Shown in pieces: positions 1-4,052 of a DNA stretch of 5,887 bases. The stretch spans positions 1 through 5,887 of the forward strand of contig DATDMG010000341.1 in assembly GCA_036518955.1 (NCBI GenBank). The letters are read 5' to 3'. Source of the stretch: DATDMG01 sp036518955 (GTDB lineage Bacteria; Actinomycetota; Actinomycetes; Actinomycetales; Kineosporiaceae). Each line of letters opens with the position of its first letter. Position 1 is the first letter of the stretch. The position numbers and the translations under genes are program-made. The notes below the pieces were generated by a model, which had not been told where the DNA came from, searched no databases, and was given only the letters and a program-made list of their open reading frames with translations.

Positions 1-1
1 G

Positions 2-275
2 CGGGGTGACGTCCAGGCCCGCGCCTACCAGCTGGCGCAGCGGCTGGCCGCGCACGCCGACTGGGAGACGATGCTGACCCGCCCGACCTGGGCGGTGCTG
101 ATGACCGAGACGGGCATGGCCCGCTCGACGCTGGCCTCCTACCTGGCCTGGCTGCGCGAGGTCGGGCTGCTGGGCCTGGTCGCGCACGGCACCACCCCGG
201 ACCTGTCCCCCGGCATCCTGGCCGACCCGGCCAACGACGGCGGGAACGAGGCCGCCGTGTACGTCCTCATGGCCC
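2..275 (+). pseudogene. HTH (replication/regulator-like) protein fragment, cut by IS5 element
   Basis: An open frame enters from the left edge and reads about 91 residues before meeting the insertion sequence. It contains a helical stretch (AYQLAQRLAAHADWETM), then a probable winged helix-turn-helix around MARSTLASYLAWLREVGLL, then a beta-rich part with GTTPDL and NEAAVYVLMAP. Proteins of this style (HTH followed by a short GTTP segment and an AAxYVL strand) occur on actinomycete plasmids and integrative elements, where they resemble replication or regulatory proteins; that assignment is from memory of the pattern and is not certain. Codons are strongly G/C-ending, so the stretch was a real gene. 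The same frame runs on as an open frame to 730, but that part is antisense to the transposase. Neither the natural start nor the C-terminal half is present, and no continuation of this gene is recognisable to the right of the IS. Confidence 0.6.
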
Positions 276-282
276 CCCGCTC
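276..282 (+). repeat. Candidate left terminal inverted repeat of the IS
   Basis: CCCGCTC here is the reverse complement of GAGCGGG at 1164-1170. The two copies bracket the transposase gene; the left copy overlaps its stop codon. The match is short and lies in GC-rich DNA, so it is only a working boundary. Confidence 0.35.
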
Positions 283-1081
283 ACTGCGCCATGTTGTCGA
301 TCATTGCCCAGTGGATCATCGAAACCGACCGATCCGGGCGTGTCTCGTAATCTCGGACAAGTCGCCGGTGCAGCATCAGCCAGCCGAACGTCCGCTCTAC
401 CGCCCACCGCTTCGGCAGCGGCTGGAAGCCCTTCTGCCCAGGCTCCTTGGATACCACCTCGACGTCGATGCCACGGGCGGCACCGGCCTCGACCACGGAC
501 TTCTTGTAGCCGGAGTCGACCCAGGCCTTGCTCACGCTCGGGTGCCGGTCCGCCAACATCTGCATCAGCTCCCGGCCCCCGGTGGTGTCCTGCACGCTCG
601 CCGCAGTAACCATGATCACCAGCAGGAGGCCGAGGGTGTCGGTCACGATGTGCCGCTTCCGGCCCTTGATCAGCTTTCCGGCATCGATCCCCTGGGAGGA
701 CTCGGGGACGTTGCCGGAGGTCTTCACTGACTGCGCATCCGCTAGCGCCGCAGTCGGTTCCGGCGAGCGTCCCGCCTGTGCGCGCACCCGCCGGCGCAGC
801 ATCTCGTGCAGCTCCTCGGTGGTCCCGTCCCGCTGCCAGGCGGCGTAGTACCCGTACACCGTCGAGGCGGTCGGGAAGTCGTGGGGAAGGTAGGCCCAGG
901 CCATCCCGGTCCGGTCCAGGTACAGGATCGCGTTGACGATCTCCCGCAGATCATGGACCGGCTCGCTGATCCCCAGACCGTTCCCGGCCCGGGCAGCACG
1001 CCACGCCGCCAGTTCGGGCTCCAGCAGCGCCCATCGGGCATCAGACAGGTCGGACGGGTACGGACGCCGTGAAGTAGTCAC
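281..1081 (-). CDS. IS5-family DDE transposase
   Basis: The 266-residue product is the transposase that cuts and joins the ends of its own element. The N-terminal part (PYPSDLSDARWALLEP, then LREIVNAILYLDRTGMAW and TVYGYYAAWQRDG, about residues 8-85) is the conserved IS5 DUF4096-type region. The DDE catalytic core is visible: D115 in ALADAQSVKTS, D189 in WVDSGYKK and E229 in KRWAVERTFGWL. GRKRHIVTDTLGLLL lies between the first two acidic residues, as usual. I chose the GTG at 1081 because homologues begin shortly before the PYPSDL motif; no good Shine-Dalgarno sequence precedes it. A longer reading from GTG at 1162 is open but adds a Cys/Ser/Arg-rich stretch unlike the family. The frame has no interruption and all catalytic residues are present, so the enzyme may be active. 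Confidence 0.93.
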   Translation of the reverse strand: MTTSRRPYPSDLSDARWALLEPELAAWRAARAGNGLGISEPVHDLREIVNAILYLDRTGMAWAYLPHDFPTASTVYGYYAAWQRDGTTEELHEMLRRRVRAQAGRSPEPTAALADAQSVKTSGNVPESSQGIDAGKLIKGRKRHIVTDTLGLLLVIMVTAASVQDTTGGRELMQMLADRHPSVSKAWVDSGYKKSVVEAGAARGIDVEVVSKEPGQKGFQPLPKRWAVERTFGWLMLHRRLVRDYETRPDRSVSMIHWAMIDNMAQ

Positions 1082-1163
1082 GGCGGGTGATCTACACCCA
1101 TACCGGCTCAAGATTTTGGATCTCGAGCTGTGACCCCAGTCACGCAGCCCACAGATCGCCACA

Positions 1164-1170
1164 GAGCGGG
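1164..1170 (-). repeat. Candidate right terminal inverted repeat of the IS
   Basis: GAGCGGG pairs with CCCGCTC at 276-282. It lies 83 bases upstream of the chosen transposase start, leaving room for a promoter inside the element. Confidence 0.35.
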
Positions 1171-1207
1171 ACCCAATGCCCTCTTAGGCTGGAGCCCCAT
1201 GCCCGAA

Positions 1208-1236
1208 TGTGACGCGGGGCTCTATTGTCTTCTTAT
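1208..1236 (+). promoter_or_regulatory. Weak promoter candidate for the double-glycine peptide
   Basis: TGTGAC at 1208-1213 and TCTTAT at 1231-1236 are separated by 17 bases. Both boxes match the housekeeping consensus only partly. The placement, about 70 bases before the peptide start, fits a transcript that begins just ahead of the hairpin at 1242-1265. The IS right end lies just upstream. Confidence 0.25.
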
Positions 1237-1241
1237 CGGCG

Positions 1242-1265
1242 GGCGAGGAAACCAAATCCCTCGCC
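1242..1265 (+). promoter_or_regulatory. 5' leader hairpin ahead of the double-glycine peptide
   Basis: GGCGAGG (1242-1248) and CCTCGCC (1259-1265) form a 7-bp perfect stem around an AT-rich 10-base loop. It would lie in the 5' untranslated region of the peptide gene, 30 bases before its ribosome binding site, and could protect or regulate the message. No U-tract follows, so it is not an obvious terminator. Confidence 0.4.
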
Positions 1266-1308
1266 GGGAACAGCAGGTCAGATCCCATCACCCACAAGGA
1301 GGGAAATC

Positions 1309-1425
1309 GTGAGCAAGCCGGCTGACAAGAAGATTGACGCTGTCACCGAGGACCTGAACGACGAGCAGCTCTCGCAGGTTGTTGGTGGCGCGTACCCCTG
1401 GTATTTCCCGAAGGACAACGGGTAA
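1309..1425 (+). CDS. Double-glycine leader micropeptide (RiPP, bacteriocin or pheromone precursor candidate)
   Basis: This 38-residue ORF starts at GTG, preceded by AAGGAGGG (1296-1303) with 5-base spacing, one of the strongest ribosome binding sites in the window. The sequence has the classic double-glycine leader: EDLNDEQLSQVVGG ends at G26-G27, with Leu at -12, Leu at -7 and Val at -4 relative to the cut, exactly the spacing read by C39 peptidase/ABC exporters. The N-terminal part is charged (Lys/Asp/Glu), typical of leader peptides. The predicted core is AYPWYFPKDNG: 11 residues, five of them aromatic, two Pro, and no Cys, Ser or Thr. That excludes lanthionine, thiazole and sactipeptide chemistry. 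An unmodified secreted peptide, or one cross-linked between aromatic side chains by a P450 or radical-SAM enzyme, remains possible. No peptidase, transporter or modifying enzyme lies in the window; the right flank is decayed and the left flank is an IS. The gene is visibly less GC-rich than its neighbours. Confidence 0.72.
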   Translation: MSKPADKKIDAVTEDLNDEQLSQVVGGAYPWYFPKDNG

Positions 1426-1460
1426 TTCGTGATACTGGGGACATCTATGCAGGCCGGGCG

Positions 1461-1489
1461 TGTCGTGACAGGCGGGACGGCTGTCGTGA
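1461..1489 (+). repeat. Direct repeat TGTCGTGA, two copies 21 bases apart
   Basis: TGTCGTGA occurs at 1461-1468 and again at 1482-1489. The start-to-start distance of 21 bases is two turns of the helix, which would place both copies on the same face as in a dimer-bound operator. The pair lies just after the double-glycine peptide and ahead of the small ORF at 1520. There is no other evidence for a function. Confidence 0.35.
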
Positions 1490-1519
1490 TCATGATGAAC
1501 TATGAGGAAACAACATGAC

Positions 1520-1612
1520 ATGACGACCGTCCCCCCGACCGTAGCCCAGGGTCTTGGCGTTCAGCTCGTGCGCGGTGATGACCGGCGCGGTGACGTATCA
1601 GGCGATCAGTGA
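1520..1612 (+). CDS. Possible 30-residue ORF, doubtful
   Basis: ATG at 1520 opens a 30-codon frame beginning MTTVPPTVAQGLGVQLV and ending at TGA 1610-1612. A GAGGA motif lies about a dozen bases upstream, further than ideal. The start sits one base after the stop of another tiny frame (1447-1518, MQAGRVVTGG onward), an arrangement that would permit coupled translation. Codon use is poorer in G/C at the third position than in the minus-strand reading of the same DNA, so it may be the antisense of a decayed gene. I do not recognise it; it could also be the truncated start of a gene that once served the double-glycine peptide, but nothing in the sequence shows this. Confidence 0.15.
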   Translation: MTTVPPTVAQGLGVQLVRGDDRRGDVSGDQ

Positions 1613-1848
1613 CTGGCTTGAGGACCCTGGACGACGCCGGCCTGGGGTGCTGGGCCCAATGCCTGGGAGTTGAGGCTGTTCGCGGGATACCCGTGGGCTG
1701 AGGATGATCTCCGTGTCGTGTACGGAGGGTGATGTCGACGGGTGCGGTTCTGGGGGTGTGGCGAGGGCCCGGCGGTCGGCCGGGTGCGCCGGGTTCCAGT
1801 GCCCGGGAGGGTGGCGGGGTCGAGGCGGTGGGTGGGTGGCTGCCTTGT

Positions 1849-2160
1849 TCAGGCCGCGTCGGCGCCGCAGACGTGGATCGTGGCGGGGGTGGTGGTCGTG
1901 GTGATGTCGGCCGGGGCGTGCTTGAACGGCTGACTGCTCTTGATCTTCCGTGGCCGGTGCCGGTTCCGGTCGGTGGTGACCCTGGCGGTGGCGATCCGGT
2001 GCAGGGCTGCCTGGTGGGCGGCGGCCTTGGCGCGGGTGGGCAGGCTGGCGGTGGCGGTGCCGGCCGTCACGGTGGCGACCACGGTCCGGGCGGCGGCGGT
2101 GTACGGGTACGACCGGGATACGGCGGAAAGGGGCCGTAGGGCGTCATTGGTGCTGGTCAG
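1849..2160 (-). pseudogene. C-terminal remnant, possibly of an IS4-type transposase
   Basis: The minus-strand frame ending at TGA 1849-1851 reads about 100 coding-like residues: STNDALRPLSAVSRSY, then TAAARTVVATVTAG, then a basic segment RNRHRPRKIKSSQPFKHAP, and a Thr-rich tail ending TIHVCGADAA. Actinomycete IS4-type transposases end with a similar order: a Ser/Thr-Ala helix, a basic RHRxxPRxxK segment and a short TI-containing tail. The resemblance is by eye and weak. Nothing of the catalytic core is present, and the frame upstream of about 2160 turns into low-complexity Arg/Pro. A stop in another frame at 2157 closes a neighbouring tail, so a frameshifted remnant is likely. Confidence 0.3.
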
Positions 2161-2234
2161 CGGTCGGTGAGGACGCTGTTGATGGCGTTCTGCCGGTCGG
2201 TGTCGGTGGGCAGGTTGTAGGCGCGGACGGTGCG
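2157..2234 (-). pseudogene. C-terminal tail of an unknown protein, minus strand
   Basis: In a second minus-strand frame the DNA reads TVRAYNLPTDTDRQNAINSV followed by LTDR and a TGA at 2157-2159. Codons are almost all G/C-ending and the composition is natural, unlike the repetitive Pro/Arg reading upstream. It could be the end of a protein whose body is lost, or part of the same decayed gene as the 1849-2160 remnant after a frameshift. I cannot name the family. Confidence 0.3.
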
Positions 2235-2305
2235 AGGCGGGCGTGGCCGGGCGGCTGGGACGCCGACGCCCTGGAGGCCTTCCAACCCCCCGAGCGACTG
2301 TGCTG

Positions 2306-2337
2306 TGTCGGGCAGCCCACGCGCGTGCTGCCCGACA
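2306..2337. repeat. Strong palindrome with 10-bp arms
   Basis: TGTCGGGCAG (2306-2315) and CTGCCCGACA (2328-2337) pair perfectly. Between them is CC followed by the self-complementary CACGCGCGTG, which can add three more base pairs around a GCGC loop with a two-base bulge. No U-tract follows on either strand. It could be a bidirectional terminator between the minus-strand remnants and the plus-strand module, or a protein-binding or replication site. It lies about 180 bases before the promoter of the HTH gene. Confidence 0.6.
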
Positions 2338-2517
2338 GGGCACGGCTAACGGTTTCCGTGGTCCCGGTGCCCGGACGGGTCCGTACTCGACGTGCTCAGC
2401 GGCGTGGACGACGGCCGTCACAGCCGCCAACTACCGTGACCCCGTCACACGCGGTCGTGTCGCCTATGTCCCCTCGTGATGTCTCCTCGGGTCGGCGCCG
2501 GACCGCCAGAAACAGGC

Positions 2518-2523
2518 CATAAT
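2518..2523 (+). promoter_or_regulatory. -10 element for the triple-HTH gene
   Basis: CATAAT lies within CCATAAT, identical to the CCATAAT of the DUF932 promoter at 3971-3977. No good -35 hexamer is seen 16-18 bases upstream. The two sites share their position relative to the downstream leader element, which supports the call. Transcription would start near 2530. Confidence 0.5.
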
Positions 2524-2529
2524 CAGTAC

Positions 2530-2667
2530 GGTAGGGGAGTGGTGGTGCGGCTGGCGGAACGCTCATCCCGCAAGGATGGGCGTCTGGTAGCCCGCCAGCC
2601 GCGTGCCGTCTGGTCCTGCGGGGCCCGGGCACAACCGCGCGCCATACCCGAAGGAGGAGGCACGACG
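2530..2667 (+). promoter_or_regulatory. Structured 5' leader, copy A (triple-HTH gene)
   Basis: The leader contains an 11-bp perfect stem, GCGGCTGGCGG (2547-2557) with its complement at 2592-2602. Enclosed is a second hairpin, GCTCATCC (2561-2568) with GGATGGGC (2574-2581), 8 bp including one G-T wobble, closed by the loop CGCAA. The conserved word GTCTGGTAGCCC (2582-2593) lies in the unpaired side; alternatively GGGC (2578-2581) and GCCC (2590-2593) can form a small hairpin with GTCTGGTA in its loop. A further GTCTGGT (2608-2614) sits inside a 5-bp GTGCC/GGCAC hairpin (2603-2632). ACAACCGC follows at 2631-2638, then the ribosome binding site AAGGAGGAGG. GTCTGGTAGCCC and ACAACCGC recur in the leader at 3982-4052, so this is probably a regulatory RNA or DNA element; I cannot match it to a named riboswitch. 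Confidence 0.6.
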
Positions 2668-3519
2668 ATGGTACGCGCCGAGGCATCGCCCGACCGCGAT
2701 GAGCTGCCCGTCCTGGACGGGCGCCGCGTCTACTCCCGCCGCGACCTCACCGACCGTTACCGGTTGAGCGGCAAGAAGCTCGAGGCGCTGTACCGCGACC
2801 GCGAGACCACCGGCCACCCCGAGGCGGCCGGCACCCTCGGGCAGGCCCTGGCCTGGGACGCCGAGGTCTGGGACACCTGGTACGCCGACTACGCCAGTAC
2901 CGACGGCCTGCTCGGCTTCGACCAGATCGCCCACCGCTACGGGATCTCCCCCGCCACCGAGACCGCCTGGTGGGGCGACCGCGAGACCAACGGTCACCCG
3001 GCGCCGGTCAAGAAGCTCGGCAACACCCTGTACTTCGACGCGGCCGACTACGACCAGTGGTACGAAGGCACCAAGGCCCGCCCGGTGGTCGGCTATCGCC
3101 CCGTCGACCCCGACGAACTGGTCACCCTCACCGAGGGCGCCCGCCTGGCCGGCCTGGACCCCTCCAGCGTCGCCAAGTACAAGCGCCGCCCGCCCGCCGG
3201 CTGCCCCCAACCCGTCCCCGGCGCGGGCCAGCCACTGCCCAGCGGCCGCACCCGCGAGATGTACCGGGCCGGGGACTGGATCACCTACGGACGCACCCGC
3301 GGCCGCCACGGCGGCGGCCGCCCCCCCGGGCCCCGCACCGAACGGCGCTACCCGTACGACGGCGACCCCCGCCTGGACCTCGCCCGCACCGCCCTGGCCG
3401 ACACCCCACCCGAACAGCACCCCGACCTGCCCACCCGCCTCGCGCAGGCCCACGGCGGCAGCCCCGGCACCTGGGCCAACATCCTTACCACCGCCCGCCA
3501 ACACCCCACCGACCAGTAG
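2668..3519 (+). CDS. Triple helix-turn-helix (MerR/AlpA-like) DNA-binding protein
   Basis: The 283-residue product starts at ATG, 7 bases after a near-perfect AAGGAGGAGG. It is built from repeated units. Unit 1 (about residues 21-75) and unit 2 (about 80-133) each have an HTH-like front (YSRRDLTDRYRLSGKKLEAL; GFDQIAHRYGISPATETAWW), then the shared motif DRETxGHP (44-51 and 104-111), then a beta-hairpin and WY-rich end (VWDTWYADY; DYDQWYEG). Unit 3 (about 150-215) is more diverged (LVTLTEGARLAGLDPSSVAKYKRR ending in MYRAGDWITYGRTR). A linker rich in Gly, Pro and Arg leads to a short helical C-terminus with SPGTWANILTTARQH. These units resemble excisionase/AlpA-type winged HTH domains, so binding of DNA repeats by one chain is likely. 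No enzymatic motif is seen. It is the first gene of the right-hand module and shares its leader type with the DUF932 gene. Regulator of the element, or replication/partition accessory, are both possible. Confidence 0.75.
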   Translation: MVRAEASPDRDELPVLDGRRVYSRRDLTDRYRLSGKKLEALYRDRETTGHPEAAGTLGQALAWDAEVWDTWYADYASTDGLLGFDQIAHRYGISPATETAWWGDRETNGHPAPVKKLGNTLYFDAADYDQWYEGTKARPVVGYRPVDPDELVTLTEGARLAGLDPSSVAKYKRRPPAGCPQPVPGAGQPLPSGRTREMYRAGDWITYGRTRGRHGGGRPPGPRTERRYPYDGDPRLDLARTALADTPPEQHPDLPTRLAQAHGGSPGTWANILTTARQHPTDQ

Positions 3520-3565
3520 ATCGGGCCGGTCCCGGCAGCGTGGTGCTCGGCCAGGACGGAAGACC

Positions 3566-3582
3566 GCGGGGCGCTGCCCCGC
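3566..3582 (+). terminator. Terminator-like hairpin after the triple-HTH gene
   Basis: GCGGGGC (3566-3572) and GCCCCGC (3576-3582) form a perfect 7-bp GC stem with a 3-base loop GCT, 46 bases after the stop codon. No U-tract follows, which is common for actinomycete terminators. This makes a separate transcript for the DUF932 gene plausible. Confidence 0.5.
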
Positions 3583-3756
3583 ACCCCGGCCCTTGCTCGG
3601 AGATGGCCGGGCGGCCCGTCTTGGCCCACCCCGGCGTCGTGGTCACCAGCGGACCAGGTTCCGGGGCCAACCCTCCGCGCGCGTCGGCCACCGGCCACGG
3701 CCCGAGCGCCCCTCTCCTCGCCCCGCACGCCCCCAGGACGGCCACACCGGCCGCCC

Positions 3757-3810
3757 GGGGCGCAAGGCCAAGCCGCTCCGCGGTCACGCTCCGCGTGAGC
3801 CTTGCCCCCC
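3757..3810. repeat. Cloverleaf-like compound palindrome
   Basis: An outer stem GCAAGGC (3762-3768) with GCCTTGC (3799-3805), extended by GGGG (3757-3760) with CCCC (3807-3810) across one mismatch, encloses two adjacent hairpins: CCGC-TCC-GCGG (3773-3783) and TCACGC-TCC-GCGTGA (3784-3798). Both inner hairpins have the same TCC loop. The fold is a three-way junction in single-stranded DNA or RNA. It lacks tRNA features. Candidates are an extragenic palindromic repeat, a replication or transfer structure, or a terminator. Confidence 0.6.
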
Positions 3811-3948
3811 GAGCACCCGGCGCGGCAGACCCGAAGGCGCCCGAAGCGAGGAGATGACCACCCGGACCCCGACCGGTGACCGCCACCCGCTCACCACCCG
3901 ACCCCCCAGCCCGGACAACAAAACCGCAGGTCAACCCCACATTTAGGG

Positions 3949-3977
3949 TTGCCTCCATCCTTGAAACCTGCCATAAT
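3949..3977 (+). promoter_or_regulatory. Promoter of the DUF932 gene
   Basis: TTGCCT (3949-3954) and CATAAT (3972-3977) are 17 bases apart, a good match to the housekeeping sigma consensus for this type of genome. The surrounding bases are AT-rich in otherwise very GC-rich DNA. The expected start of transcription, near 3982-3985, coincides with the 5' arm of the leader hairpin. Confidence 0.65.
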
Positions 3978-3981
3978 AGAA

Positions 3982-4052
3982 CTGTTCGGGAGGGGGGTCT
4001 GGTAGCCCCCCGAGCGGACAGCCGACACAACCGCAACCCTCAGGGAGACACG
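3982..4052 (+). promoter_or_regulatory. Structured 5' leader, copy B (DUF932 gene)
   Basis: The transcript would begin directly with a hairpin. CTGTTCG (3982-3988) pairs with CGGACAG (4015-4021) through seven pairs, one of them a wobble. Then comes a 3x3 internal loop, GGA opposite GAG, that can form tandem sheared G-A pairs, and then six G-C pairs (3992-3997 with 4006-4011). The 8-base apical loop is TCTGGTAG. GTCTGGTAGCCC (3997-4008) and ACAACCGC (4027-4034) are identical to words in leader A. The ribosome binding site AGGGAG follows 8 bases later. The same loop word presented by a different stem suggests recognition of the loop by a protein or RNA. Confidence 0.65.

Larger units (their letters stand above)
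276..1170 (-). mobile_element. IS5-family insertion sequence
   Basis: The element is defined by one complete IS5-family transposase gene on the minus strand. Candidate ends are a 7-base inverted repeat, CCCGCTC at 276-282 and GAGCGGG at 1164-1170; a few further positions match imperfectly (TG at positions 10-11 of each end). The length of about 895 bases suits a single-ORF IS5 member. No clear target duplication flanks these ends (GGCCC on the left, ACCC on the right), so the boundaries may be off by some bases or one flank may have been deleted. The left end lies within a few bases of the transposase stop, which is compact but normal for this family. Confidence 0.6.
1426..2480. other. About 1 kb without an intact gene: remnants, repeats and palindromes
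   Basis: No complete gene is convincing here. The left third (1430-1735) has short plus-strand ORFs (23, 30 and 36 codons) and a minus-strand stretch at 1490-1597 whose codons for TAPVITAHELNAKTLGYGRG end almost entirely in G or C, as in true genes of this genome; it has no start and is closed by stops on both sides. The open plus-strand patch at 1622-1732, ending LRLFAGYPWAEDDLRVVYGG, also looks coding but lacks a start. The middle (1849-2240) carries minus-strand coding-like tails listed separately. The right part (2280-2480) holds a large palindrome and several GTCAC/GTGAC words. Overall it reads as a graveyard of inserted and decayed sequence between the IS and the module that starts near 2500. 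Confidence 0.5.
3520..4052. other. 533-base intergenic region before the DUF932 gene
   Basis: The codon pattern ends at 3519 and no frame on either strand looks coding; the long open frames here are GC-rich shadows. The region holds a terminator-like hairpin at 3566-3582, a cloverleaf-like palindrome at 3757-3810, the AT-richest stretch of the module (3915-3980) with a promoter, and a structured leader at 3982-4052. A 30-codon frame from ATG 3854 follows a GAGGAG that abuts the start codon, too close for a working ribosome binding site. Confidence 0.6.

Noticed and set aside
276..730. Continuation of the left-edge reading frame through the IS to 730
   Set aside because: It is antisense to the transposase gene, which has family motifs and catalytic residues; the continuation has an unnatural composition.
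1309..1425. Lasso peptide or lanthipeptide interpretation of the small peptide
   Set aside because: The core has no Cys, Ser or Thr for lanthionines. An Ala1-Asp9 ring would leave a tail of only two residues, and the leader is of GG type without the usual Thr at -2.
1729..2139. Plus-strand Gly-rich ORFs in the gene-poor region
   Set aside because: Repetitive Gly/Val/Arg readings without a ribosome binding site; the minus strand of the same DNA looks more like coding remnants.
2582..2593. GGTAG in the leaders as a tRNA D-loop
   Set aside because: No acceptor, anticodon or T-arm can be built around it; the similarity is a five-base coincidence.
2563..3504. Minus-strand 313-codon ORF opposite the triple-HTH gene
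   Set aside because: Gly/Val/Ala-rich shadow of a GC-rich gene; the plus strand has the ribosome binding site, repeats and natural composition.
3854..3946. 30-codon ORF starting MTTRTPTGD
   Set aside because: The GAGGAG abuts the start codon, leaving no spacer, and the product is low-complexity Pro/Thr.
3876..4052. Upstream start of the DUF932 gene at 3876
   Set aside because: It would run through the promoter and leader hairpin, lacks a ribosome binding site, and adds a sequence unlike the family.
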